This document shows positions 27,739 through 36,386 of a stretch of DNA of 64,000 bases, piece after piece (the first letter of the stretch is position 1; every line of letters starts with the position of its first letter). The stretch covers positions 1,002,001 to 1,066,000 of the forward strand of contig CP058931.1 in NCBI GenBank assembly GCA_024760505.1, given 5' to 3'. The DNA is from Nitrospira sp. (GTDB taxonomy: Bacteria; Nitrospirota; Nitrospiria; Nitrospirales; UBA8639). The notes below the pieces were generated by a model. It was not told the origin of the DNA. It ran no database searches and worked only from the letters and a program-made list of their open reading frames with translations. The position numbers and the translations under genes are program-made.

Positions 27739-29079
27739 TCAAGACGCCGTTCCCGCGGTGTCTCCGAGAGAACCCTCGTTGAGATTGCCCCCCCTAAAGA
27801 TTGCATGGGTCTTGCCCGTGCCATCTGCCGGCCACGGCTTAACGATCCTGATCGATAGATCGACCTCACAAAGGAGCTTGCGGAGATGACCCAGAACAGT
27901 TAGATGGACATGTGAATCGGGGTCGACGTTCTCGATCCCTGGATGGCCCACGAGGGCGTGGCAGGTGAGCTCGAGCCGAAACTTCTTTAGGCTTTCCTGG
28001 TAAAGGCGGTACTCTCCGAGGCGGAGTGTGCCCGCGAGGTGGTCAAGTATCTTTCGGGTTGTAAGGAGACGCCCGTCTCCGAGTAAAATTGAGGCTCGTT
28101 CGCGCCCTTCAATTGAACCCATCAAAGGGAGTTGCCGACCGCAGGAACATCCACCTGATGCAGCTATGGCAAGATCAGCCGTATTGTACCGTATGAGTGG
28201 CATCGTCCGGGCACGCAAATCTGTCACCACGATTGTCCCTAATTCGCCCGGATGGGCCGGTATCCCATCCCGCAATACTTCAACAAAATGTGTATCCGCA
28301 TTCACATGGAACGACCCACGGTGTTCGCATTGCCAGGCGATATACCCGACCTCGGTCTGGCCATACAGCCCGACCGGGTCACGGCCGAAGACTCGGGAGA
28401 CCAATTGACGGGTTTCAGCATCCACCAACTCTCCTGCGCAAAACACCACACATGGCCGTTTAAGTGTGGCCTGAACCGCTTCGCTCGCTCGCGCAATGCG
28501 GCGAAGGGCTGTCGCCGTGCCAACCACCACATCAGCCTTTGCCTCCAACAATTGTGCCAACTGGTCCTCGATGGATCGTTCCGTCGAGATCCACGTCTTC
28601 GGAGAAATACCGAAGCGCTGCAGTACGTGCGAGGGACCCGGCTTTATCTGAAATTGGGCCGTGTTATGGCGCCAACGAAATCCGTGTTCAAACCATATCC
28701 GCAGTCCCACGGCTCTTCGCACACGTTCCTCGAGCGGCCGTTTCCAAATCCGTAGTGCTGCACCTGATGAGCCGCTGGTCTCAAGATAGGTGCAGGATGA
28801 GGGGTCCACTCCCCGCGCCAGCAACTCACCACGTTTTGCCGCTTCTCGCACTGGGGGGGCGGTGATGATTGGAATTCGATCTAGATCTTGAATGCCTCGA
28901 ATGGCTTGGACATCGACACCCGCTTCGTCCCAAACACGGCGGTAAAAGGGGACGTTGCTGTAGGCATGGATGATAGCGGCACGGAACAAATGATCTTGCA
29001 ACGATCGGAGATATGCGGGAGAGCGTGTAACGTTCGACCTCAGATCCATTAGGCACTTCCATGTGCGCAAAATTTCCAT
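27739..29079 (-). CDS. PaaK/CapK-like adenylate-forming enzyme (copy 2)
   Basis: 446 residues. Motifs: YLETSGSSGAALRIWKR (phosphate loop), GLYGQTEVGYIAWQCEH, PLIRYNTADLA (hinge; the usual Gly-Asp is Ala-Asp here), CSCGRQLPL and the C-terminal GTGKTHAIFRG. It is immediately adjacent to copy 3 (29079/29080), so both are surely cotranscribed. Copies 2 and 3 share HVNADTHFVEV/HVSADSHIVEV and FEHGFRW. The Ala substitution in the hinge suggests either altered catalysis or relaxed selection. Confidence 0.8.
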   Translation of the reverse strand: MEILRTWKCLMDLRSNVTRSPAYLRSLQDHLFRAAIIHAYSNVPFYRRVWDEAGVDVQAIRGIQDLDRIPIITAPPVREAAKRGELLARGVDPSSCTYLETSGSSGAALRIWKRPLEERVRRAVGLRIWFEHGFRWRHNTAQFQIKPGPSHVLQRFGISPKTWISTERSIEDQLAQLLEAKADVVVGTATALRRIARASEAVQATLKRPCVVFCAGELVDAETRQLVSRVFGRDPVGLYGQTEVGYIAWQCEHRGSFHVNADTHFVEVLRDGIPAHPGELGTIVVTDLRARTMPLIRYNTADLAIAASGGCSCGRQLPLMGSIEGRERASILLGDGRLLTTRKILDHLAGTLRLGEYRLYQESLKKFRLELTCHALVGHPGIENVDPDSHVHLTVLGHLRKLLCEVDLSIRIVKPWPADGTGKTHAIFRGGNLNEGSLGDTAGTAS

Positions 29080-30381
29080 CTAGAGCCCTTCTCTTCCGGA
29101 GACAGGATGTGGCTCAATTGCAGTCCCGACCTTCGAGATGATCATCCTGGTCTTCTCTCCCGGGCTTACCGGGATCGTTTCCACTCGCTCAACCCGCAGA
29201 CGGATTTCACAAGGCAAGACAGCTTGAAGATCCGATTCTATCCTCGAAAGAAGACCTTGAACGTTATTGGTTACAACGATTTGGAGGTGGACTTCGTTTA
29301 TCTCGTCTTGCAAAATTCTCCACTGGCCTAACTCGTCATAACGCCCCAGGACCTCGTGAAAAAATGGCCAGAAGATTCGCCTGCCGTCTTGCAAAGCCAC
29401 TGAATCTACCCTGCGTCCATAGATTCGCCTGAGAAGGGGAAGAATACGCCCACAGGGACATAGTGTGGTCTCAACCTCGGCCAAATCTCCTGTTTCATAG
29501 CGAATCATCGGCATGGTCCACATGCCTAATGCTGTGGTGATGATTGGGCCAGGCTCCCCTGAAGCCGCAGCAACCTCCACAATGTGGCTATCAGCGCTTA
29601 CGTGAAATCCAGAACGACGCTCGCACTCCCACGCGAAATTCGAAAGCTCAACCAATCCATACACATCGACAGGATCCCTTCCGAGCGCTCGCCGAACCAG
29701 TTGGCGAGTGGCCGGCGAAAGTGTTTCACTATCGGAGACGATGAGTCTGGGCGAGGGCAGATTGAGCCCCAGCGTTTGGACAGTTTCCGCCAAGGCCTGC
29801 AGCGTACCCGCCCCTGCAACGATCACGTCCGGCCTCGTCTCAACCATGCGTTGCGCCCAGAACTCTGGCGGGTCCAGAATCGAACACCACTCTTTAGGAG
29901 CGATACCAAGCCGTTGGACGAAAAACTGCCGACCAAAAGTCATGCGAATTTCAAGTGTTCGGTCAGTCCAGCGGAAACCATGTTCGAAAAGAATGCGCCA
30001 GGCAACCACACGCTGCCACTGCTGATCTAAGGCTCCAAGAAAGATACGCAACGGAGTTCCTGTCGAACCGCTCGTTTCAACAACTCCACATCGGTGCGGA
30101 TCGATCCCCTGTGCAACAATTTCTTCCGGACTTGCTTGCTTGAGACGATCCTTTTGAAGGATAGGGATTTTGTCTATATCATCCAACGAACGGAATTTCT
30201 CAGGGTGATACCCTGCCTCCGTGTAAAGCCTTCGATAGAGCGGAACGTTCTGATAAGCATGCATGAGGAGGTTCCGAAGCCGCTCCTCTTGTACCTGCCG
30301 AAGATCCTCACGCCTCCAGCGACTGGAAGCCAGAGCTTGGCGAATCAACCGAAACGTTTTCCATCCGTCCAACAACATCAT
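29080..30381 (-). CDS. PaaK/CapK-like adenylate-forming enzyme (copy 3)
   Basis: 433 residues with VVETSGSTGTPLRIFLG, VDVYGLVELSNFAWECER, PMIRYETGDLAEVE (canonical hinge), CPCGRILPLLRR and a C-terminal PGEKTRMIIS lysine region. The N-terminal block YQNVPLYRRLYTEAGYHPEK is typical of the family. It is the first of the tandem pair. Because it retains the most canonical motifs, it is the best candidate for an active acyl-activating enzyme in this block. Confidence 0.82.
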   Translation of the reverse strand: MMLLDGWKTFRLIRQALASSRWRREDLRQVQEERLRNLLMHAYQNVPLYRRLYTEAGYHPEKFRSLDDIDKIPILQKDRLKQASPEEIVAQGIDPHRCGVVETSGSTGTPLRIFLGALDQQWQRVVAWRILFEHGFRWTDRTLEIRMTFGRQFFVQRLGIAPKEWCSILDPPEFWAQRMVETRPDVIVAGAGTLQALAETVQTLGLNLPSPRLIVSDSETLSPATRQLVRRALGRDPVDVYGLVELSNFAWECERRSGFHVSADSHIVEVAAASGEPGPIITTALGMWTMPMIRYETGDLAEVETTLCPCGRILPLLRRIYGRRVDSVALQDGRRIFWPFFHEVLGRYDELGQWRILQDEINEVHLQIVVTNNVQGLLSRIESDLQAVLPCEIRLRVERVETIPVSPGEKTRMIISKVGTAIEPHPVSGREGL

Positions 30382-30538
30382 TCGATCCAGTGCTGCGTGT
30401 CTTTTCTGATATCATTTTTCATTTAACAAAACGTGGGCAATAAGCATACCCGGTTCACCAGCCACATTCGCCCATACGTTGCAACATTCAAGCATCCTGA
30501 ACAATCTTTCATTCTCGTAGGGCCACCGCAGGCTGGCT

Positions 30539-31327
30539 CTATCTCTTTTCAGCTCTAACAGCAATAAAATGCCCGGTCAGGTAACGCGTAGGCCAGCGCG
30601 ACAGGTTTTCGAATATTTGTATCCAACGCAAAAACCGTTGCTGTACTGAACTGTTCGCGCAGGAGCACAAGATTTTGGCAGCAAGCACGGCAAGAATCCG
30701 CGGACAATGGAGCACCGCTGTGACATCCTTCACGTCGAAGCCTATCTCCCGCAGCCATTTCTGTAGCCGCCAGGGACCGCAGGTGGCACCGACATAGTAA
30801 GGAAGGATACCCAACCGGTTTAATAGTTTGAAGGGAAGAACGTTACGCGCCGCGATAATCGGATTGGCAGGATTATCCAATGTCAGGATTAGCTGACCGC
30901 CTTTGCGAAGCACCCGGTGCAATTCCCGCAGGCTCACGATGATCTCATCTAAGGTTTGAAAATGGTCCAGAGTGGAATTCGACACCACCACCTCAAACGA
31001 CTCGTTTCCAAACGGGAGGTCGCGGACATCCGCACAGGCTCCACAAACTGTCGTCTGGCCCCGACACCTTAAGTGCGCATTCCCGAAGGACAGATCCATT
31101 CCTATGACGCTATGCGCTCGGGCCTGCAAGAAAGGCGTGAGGCCCTCTCCCACCAATTCGTCAAACATGTCAGTCTTTAACAATCGACCTACTGGTTGTG
31201 CGGGGAGCCAACGGAAGAGAAGAGATTGGTTAATTGAATCGCTGTGTTGTCGCCAAAGCCGATCCGGGCGGGTCAGTATCCATTCGTCTGCAATGGAATC
31301 CCAGTACCTCTTCCCTTCGGTTATCAC
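30539..31327 (-). CDS. Class I SAM-dependent methyltransferase
   Basis: 262 residues. The SAM core is VIGMDLSFGNAHLR (motif II region), ACADVRDLPFGNESFEVVVS and STLDHFQTLDEIIVSLREL, followed by RVLRKGGQLILTLDNPAN. Motif I is atypical (LLKTDMFDELVGEGL instead of a GxGxG loop), as in a subset of glycan-locus methyltransferases. It is not closely related to the one at 20355. It is 158 bases upstream of PaaK-like copy 3 and probably heads this sub-operon. Confidence 0.82.
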   Translation of the reverse strand: MITEGKRYWDSIADEWILTRPDRLWRQHSDSINQSLLFRWLPAQPVGRLLKTDMFDELVGEGLTPFLQARAHSVIGMDLSFGNAHLRCRGQTTVCGACADVRDLPFGNESFEVVVSNSTLDHFQTLDEIIVSLRELHRVLRKGGQLILTLDNPANPIIAARNVLPFKLLNRLGILPYYVGATCGPWRLQKWLREIGFDVKDVTAVLHCPRILAVLAAKILCSCANSSVQQRFLRWIQIFENLSRWPTRYLTGHFIAVRAEKR

Positions 31328-31780
31328 GATGGGTCTTTCATGTTTGATTAATGGGAATGTAAGGCCTTGAGGTCTGGTCTACACGTATTTTCCTCCCAAG
31401 CCCCGACCCAGACAGTGAGGCCCATATAGAAGAGGATGACAAAAATTTTCAGCGCCTTGCCGATCATAGGGACTCACCCGGGTAACGCCTCGACATAAAA
31501 GGCCTGAATTTTCCTTATTGCTCTGGCTGTCATGAAGTATATTGGGTCAGACCAATAATACTTCGCACCGCATAGCCGCTTTCAGAAAGCTCCTAACCAG
31601 ATAGCTGCCCACAAATCCGCCTGCCTTCGTGTTCAAAAAAATCTCATGTTTTTTTTATTTTCGGTGTACTGAATTTTTCTCCACACGATAGTCCCTAACG
31701 ATTTTTCCCTTACAGGTAAACAAACGATGAATTCGTTCCGCATCTGCATTCAATCAAAAAAAATCCGAGTGGAATGCCGC
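31328..31780. other. Intergenic stretch with one possible very small gene
   Basis: Apart from a 39-codon frame at 31348-31467 I see only AT-rich leader sequence. No terminator with a good T-run was found. Confidence 0.4.
31348..31467 (-). CDS. Possible 39-residue membrane peptide
   Basis: The frame starts MIGKALKIFVILFYMGLTVW and continues with a short polar tail. One membrane helix is predicted by eye. GGTGAG lies five bases before the ATG. The length is too short to judge coding potential; it may be chance. Confidence 0.25.
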   Translation of the reverse strand: MIGKALKIFVILFYMGLTVWVGAWEENTCRPDLKALHSH

Positions 31781-32089
31781 TTATCGATATCGGATTCCCA
31801 CTACTCTGTTATATATAAACCCGATAGCCCAACCCAGAACCCCACCGGTCAGAGCCCCATAAAAAAGACCTACCAGGCTCCCTTGCCATGTGACTGAATA
31901 CCCGATGAAATAGTTGGAAAGTAACTGAAGATGGGTTCCAACCTGTGGCCCCCCTTCGAGAAGAAGCCAGACTGTCATAATGAATAGGCCTAATCCACCC
32001 ATCAGGCCACAAGCCACTGCCAACACCCCTCCCTGAATTTTGGCCACAACCCGGCTAAGCTCTTCATCACCATTGGAATCCGTTTCCAT
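31781..32089 (-). CDS. Small two-helix membrane protein, paralogous to the oxidoreductase tail
   Basis: 102 residues with two membrane segments (about residues 20-44 and 65-90). Its sequence repeats the C-terminal extension of the upstream oxidoreductase in order: GGLGLFIMTVWLLLEGGPQVG matches LLILIGTVILVLKGGPVVG, and YSVTWQGSLVGLFYGALTGG matches FQVTWGGSLIGFLEGGVGG. The acidic N-terminus (NGDEELSRVVAKI) also matches ENEEELIEIVFAKL. It was therefore either split from, or the source of, that extension. Function unknown; it perhaps forms a membrane platform with the neighbour. Confidence 0.65.
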   Translation of the reverse strand: METDSNGDEELSRVVAKIQGGVLAVACGLMGGLGLFIMTVWLLLEGGPQVGTHLQLLSNYFIGYSVTWQGSLVGLFYGALTGGVLGWAIGFIYNRVVGIRYR

Positions 32090-32123
32090 ATTTTCCCTCC
32101 AGGACTTTGCCTCTTGGTTATAG

Positions 32124-33962
32124 CTAATCTAGAAGATTGCGACGACGATTGGCTTCCTCTCGCCACCGGATGAATTTCGCATAGGCCTTCATGCTCCAGT
32201 TTCGGAGTGAGGCTCCTGAGTATCCTATCGCAAATCCCCCGACCCCTCCCTCTAGGAAACCTATCAGTGAACCACCCCACGTCACTTGAAAACCAAATAG
32301 AAAATTCCCCAGCAGAGACAAGTTGGGCCCCACTACCGGCCCGCCTTTGAGGACCAAAATCACCGTCCCAATCAAGATGAGGAGACCACTGATGGTACCG
32401 ACGGCCACACCCATAGCGACAGGATCCAGCTTGGCAAAAACGATCTCGATTAACTCTTCCTCATTTTCTATGGGGAGTTCATCCCCGCTCACCTGAACCC
32501 GCACAGGCACCATTCGATCGCCGCCATTGCCGGAAGTCGTACGGTCTTCCTCATGGTAGGCTTTTTCGGTATTCACCGCCCATACATCATGATGGGATTC
32601 ACCCATGATATTTCTCGCGGCATACACCCCCGTCACCATGGAATGATCCTGATTGTTATAGCGATGCAGACCATTACGTCCAATGGTCTGAAGATTTGAA
32701 AATGTTTCCAGATACTGTCGAATGGTCCGGACGTGATCCTGATAGTGATGATCGTATACCGGATAGGCCTTTTCCATACGAACCACGGTCCCGTCTTCAA
32801 CCTCGCGAGGATTAATGAGTCCGAGTTGGGCGCATTCCCGTGTACCGAATTCGATCAACCGCTCGTTCGACCATGTCCACTCATCGTCTTTGTCCCAGAG
32901 AAAATACTCAAGGCCCAGCGAAGTCCGTGAGGGATCCGGCACCATATACGGGCTCCAATTTTTATAATTCTGTATTCGTCCCATTTTGACTTCAGGTGAA
33001 TGGATATAGATCCAGTTATCAAGGAATACGTCTTCACAGTTAACCACCAGAACCACCGTTAAATAATCCCGATACCGCAGGCCAAGGGCGGCCTCTATAA
33101 CCTTCTCAGGTGGTTGAGGATCCATGGCCTCGATTAACTCGCGCAGAGGCATCGTCGACACAAAATCGCTGCCTTCGAATTCCAATTGTTCCCCTGATGA
33201 GGCTCGCGCTAAAACACAATCTACTCGCCCATGGCGGTGTCTGATACGCTCGACTTTCATGTCTTTTAATGTCTGAGATCCAAAATCAGCCACCAATTCC
33301 TCGCACCGTTCCCACATCATCCCCGGACCTAAGCGAGGATAATGAAACTGCTCAATGAGCGAGGTCACGATCTCACCCTTCTTCCCACCCCTTTGACCAA
33401 GTAGGGCATTTCGAACCGCTTCTTTCAACGAGAGGTTTTTGATTCGTTGCGCAGCCCAATCGGCTGATATCTCGGTACAGGAAATCCCCCAGACTTTTTC
33501 CGTGTAGGTTTTGAAGAATATCTGGTACAGGCGATATCCAAAACGATTAATAACCCATTGTTCAAAATTTTCCTCTTGGGCATTTGGAAACACCTTAACC
33601 TTGGCATAACTGAAACAGACCAGAAGAGCCTCCACCAGCCCCAGTCCAGCCAACGCATTAGTGGCCTTAAGCGGATAGTCAAAAAAATGTTGGTTGTAAT
33701 GGATTCGGCTTATACGAGGTCGAAGGAGAAAGTTGTCACCGAGAATTTCATTCCATAACTCTGTCACCATCGGCACTTTCGAAAAAAATCGGTGGCCACC
33801 GATATCAAAACGAAAGTCTCGATAGTTGACCGTTTGTGATATGCCTCCTACCTGTTTCTCGGCCTCAAGAATAAGAGAGGAAGAACTGTTTTTCCCAAGT
33901 TCATAGGCCGCCGTAAGGCCTGCAGGGCCGGCGCCAATTACCACTACAGGATGAGCTGCCAC
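32124..33962 (-). CDS. FAD-dependent oxidoreductase with a C-terminal membrane tail
   Basis: 612 residues. The N-terminal 480 residues form a flavin amine-oxidase/UDP-galactopyranose-mutase-like protein: dinucleotide site VVVIGAGPAGLTAAYELGK, GGISQTVNYRDFRFDIGGHR, and the C-terminal FAD motif near TIGRNGLHRYNNQDHSMVTG. Similar proteins accompany glycosyltransferases in polysaccharide loci. Beyond residue about 500 comes an extra domain with two membrane helices (TISGLLILIGTVILVLKGG and LLGNFLFGFQVTWGGSLIGF) and a basic tail. This domain is also encoded alone by the next gene. The stop and start with the upstream GT2 gene overlap (33962). Substrate unknown. Confidence 0.8.
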   Translation of the reverse strand: MAAHPVVVIGAGPAGLTAAYELGKNSSSSLILEAEKQVGGISQTVNYRDFRFDIGGHRFFSKVPMVTELWNEILGDNFLLRPRISRIHYNQHFFDYPLKATNALAGLGLVEALLVCFSYAKVKVFPNAQEENFEQWVINRFGYRLYQIFFKTYTEKVWGISCTEISADWAAQRIKNLSLKEAVRNALLGQRGGKKGEIVTSLIEQFHYPRLGPGMMWERCEELVADFGSQTLKDMKVERIRHRHGRVDCVLARASSGEQLEFEGSDFVSTMPLRELIEAMDPQPPEKVIEAALGLRYRDYLTVVLVVNCEDVFLDNWIYIHSPEVKMGRIQNYKNWSPYMVPDPSRTSLGLEYFLWDKDDEWTWSNERLIEFGTRECAQLGLINPREVEDGTVVRMEKAYPVYDHHYQDHVRTIRQYLETFSNLQTIGRNGLHRYNNQDHSMVTGVYAARNIMGESHHDVWAVNTEKAYHEEDRTTSGNGGDRMVPVRVQVSGDELPIENEEELIEIVFAKLDPVAMGVAVGTISGLLILIGTVILVLKGGPVVGPNLSLLGNFLFGFQVTWGGSLIGFLEGGVGGFAIGYSGASLRNWSMKAYAKFIRWREEANRRRNLLD

Positions 33963-35080
33963 TACTGCCTCCCTGACGTTCTATTGATATCGAAGGATTC
34001 AGGGACAAGAGCCGGCATTCTCGACTCCTTCCGGTTGTCCCCCCCAAAAACATGGCGTGCCAGGCCTATGGCAAATGCCAAACCACTATACAGATAGTAC
34101 AGCCAATGCCAGGGAACACTCTGCAGGGCAAACCGGAACCCACGTTTTTTTTGAAAGAAGCGATAGAGGGGTGCATTAATGATCACTAGCGAAACCATGA
34201 TCAAGGCCGCCACCGCCAGCAATGGACCCCACCAGATCGCTCCCATCGAGGCCCCCACGAGCCCATACGTCAACACGACACAAAGGCGCTCGGAATGCCG
34301 GATATTTAGGTCATTGGTAAACCTGCGATCCCGAAGAATTAATTCTGTCCAAGGGATTGCGCGGTAAAAAAAATCTGCTTTGAGCATTGAACAGATGCCC
34401 CATCGTTTCAAATGTTTCACATGGATATCTTTACACAACAGAATCTGGTGCCCGGTATTTTTCAATCGATAGCCCAACTCAATGTCTTCAATAGAAGGAC
34501 GACGATAATTTTCATCAAACCCGCCTATTTCCAGGAAAATATCACGGCGGATGGCACCGCAAGCACCCCAAAACGTTGAAGCCTCTCTTTGGGCCTTTTG
34601 ATGGACGTAGTGGTGAAAGAGATTTTTGTATTGGGACATGAAATTTGGTTCGGCAGGGGTGTCATCGTACGATCCGATCAACGCAGTGAGGTCTGGATTA
34701 TTGTGAAAGGTTTCTGCCACCCGTCCCAGGGTATCCGGATGCACACACACATCGGCATCGACAAAAAAGAGGTACTCGCCTTTGGCCTGAAGTGCCCCAA
34801 TGTTTCGGGGGTACGCCGGTCCTCCTGAAGTAACAGGAAGTCGAATGACCTGAGCACCAAACTGTTTCGCGACTTGCCAGCATCCATCGGATTCACCATC
34901 GGCAACGACAATTATTTCCATGGGAGGAGGCTGTAAAGCGGCCAGGCTTATCAGGCATTGACGAAAGGCCTCACCCCCGTTGTACACAGGAACAACAATG
35001 GAAATCGTTATTTCCGAGAAGGAAAAATTCAACGTACCACTGACTTTCTGCTCATTGTCATTTCGAGGAATCTTGTTCAT
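33962..35080 (-). CDS. Family 2 glycosyltransferase with C-terminal membrane helices
   Basis: 372 residues. GT-A motifs: ISIVVPVYNGGEAFRQCLIS, EIIVVADGESDG, FFVDADVCVHPDTL and SIEDIELGYRLK (acceptor site). Two or three hydrophobic segments follow (YGLVGASMGAIWWGPLLAVA and LIMVSLVIINAPLYRFF), so the enzyme is membrane-bound. It is the first clear gene of the minus-strand locus on this side and overlaps the oxidoreductase gene by one base, implying one pathway step in common. Confidence 0.88.
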   Translation of the reverse strand: MNKIPRNDNEQKVSGTLNFSFSEITISIVVPVYNGGEAFRQCLISLAALQPPPMEIIVVADGESDGCWQVAKQFGAQVIRLPVTSGGPAYPRNIGALQAKGEYLFFVDADVCVHPDTLGRVAETFHNNPDLTALIGSYDDTPAEPNFMSQYKNLFHHYVHQKAQREASTFWGACGAIRRDIFLEIGGFDENYRRPSIEDIELGYRLKNTGHQILLCKDIHVKHLKRWGICSMLKADFFYRAIPWTELILRDRRFTNDLNIRHSERLCVVLTYGLVGASMGAIWWGPLLAVAALIMVSLVIINAPLYRFFQKKRGFRFALQSVPWHWLYYLYSGLAFAIGLARHVFGGDNRKESRMPALVPESFDINRTSGRQ

Positions 35081-35521
35081 AACCTAAGCCTATTTGGCCT
35101 GACCAACGAAACTGTCTCCGGAAAGCACCTCACGGGCACTTAAGTAATAAAATAGGAGCAAATGCCCTGAAAATTCAGGGATGGCAGGATCAACCAAGCC
35201 GAAACGAAAGGGGCGCTGATGGTCAATTCTTTCCCTGTGCAAATTGCTGTCAGAAATCGAAGGAACCCATTGTAATCGGGAACTCATCTACCTAACGACA
35301 AGTCCTCAATGGAGTTGCTTTTCACCCCCACAAAATCTTTATCGGTTGCCAGAACGTAAACCCAAGAAAAATAAGCAACTATGCCCTTAAAACGGATACT
35401 TATAGGACAAGAAAAATTATGGTCCTCCGGCTCATGGGCAACACATTTTTTGGTTTGAAAGCAGGATAATCTGTAGGAGAAGATAATGGAACTATGAGAG
35501 TTTTTTGATGGGAAATCGAGG
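35081..35521. other. Upstream region of the glycan locus
   Basis: It contains one 65-codon minus-strand frame (35090-35287) of uncertain status. The part between 35288 and the tRNA gene shows nothing I can name. Confidence 0.4.
35090..35287 (-). CDS. Possible small hypothetical protein
   Basis: A 65-codon frame ends 10 bases before the GT2 start. It reads MSSRLQWVPSISDSNLHRER and later HLLLFYYLSAREVLSGDSF. The amino-acid make-up is plausible and the spacing to the next gene is operon-like, but its ribosome site is weak and I do not recognise it. Confidence 0.35.
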   Translation of the reverse strand: MSSRLQWVPSISDSNLHRERIDHQRPFRFGLVDPAIPEFSGHLLLFYYLSAREVLSGDSFVGQAK

Positions 35522-35598
<77 letters not shown>

Positions 35599-35603
35599 AG
35601 TCG

Positions 35604-35633
35604 ATAGTAGAGGAGGGGCAGCTGAGAAGTCAA
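35604..35633 (-). promoter_or_regulatory. Sigma-70-type promoter of the initiator tRNA
   Basis: On the minus strand, TTGACT (35628-35633), an 18-base spacer and TACTAT (35604-35609), with the tRNA 5' end six bases further on. Confidence 0.6.
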
Positions 35634-35685
35634 TGCAAAAACAGCAGTTTAGCAGAAGAAGACACTATGGTATCTTCACCGTCCT

Positions 35686-36324
35686 ATGACATTTGCCGGA
35701 ATCATTGCCGTCTTACTGTTTTTTGCTCTGATCATTGGCGATTGGTATCAATTTACCACACTGAAAAGTTGGGCCTGCCAATATGGCTGTCCATTGGCTC
35801 ACCGGAAGAACACCCTGGACCGTCAATCTGTTTCCTTGATTTCCCCTGCCTTTCAAACTGGCGCACTTGCCTTGCCTCACGGAATGGCCCGCTGGGTCGC
35901 AGACCGACAGATCATCGTGATCCGCCCATACTATCAACTCTTTTCTCTGCGTTTTCGCACCGCATGGCCATTAAAGGGGACAATCGATGTAAGTTCAGAT
36001 GGCAGCCAACTCCTGCTGCATTTGTCCAAACGTATTCCCTGGTCGTCAGCTATTCTCACCCTCTTATGGTTACTCTTTGTCATTGGAGGTACCCTCACGT
36101 TTGTCGTTCTGTTTATTCTTGATGGAGGGATTAGCACAGTCGGGGGAGTATTTTGGGTGGTCGGGATGACCGCATTGGGCTTATTAGTGCTGGCAGGAGG
36201 CTTGATTCTGTTGTCGTTTGCCTACCGGCTTGAGGATTCTCGCCTGATGCAGGTTTATCAGGAATTACTGGACGTCTTGACAGCTCCTCCCTTAACGAAT
36301 TCGGATAAGTCGGCGAACCCTTAA
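35686..36324 (+). CDS. Hypothetical membrane protein
   Basis: 212 residues with an N-terminal membrane helix (MTFAGIIAVLLFFALIIGDW) and two or three further helices (SSAILTLLWLLFVIGGTLTF; GGVFWVVGMTALGLLVLAGG). Between them is a soluble loop of about 100 residues rich in beta-type segments. The start lacks an obvious ribosome site. It converges on the end of the Bat/Gld operon. I do not recognise a family. Confidence 0.65.
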   Translation: MTFAGIIAVLLFFALIIGDWYQFTTLKSWACQYGCPLAHRKNTLDRQSVSLISPAFQTGALALPHGMARWVADRQIIVIRPYYQLFSLRFRTAWPLKGTIDVSSDGSQLLLHLSKRIPWSSAILTLLWLLFVIGGTLTFVVLFILDGGISTVGGVFWVVGMTALGLLVLAGGLILLSFAYRLEDSRLMQVYQELLDVLTAPPLTNSDKSANP

Positions 36325-36386
36325 AAAACTGCCCCAAACGCCATGGCACCCCTCTTGCCTCTATATCCAACCTTGAATGTTGTAGC

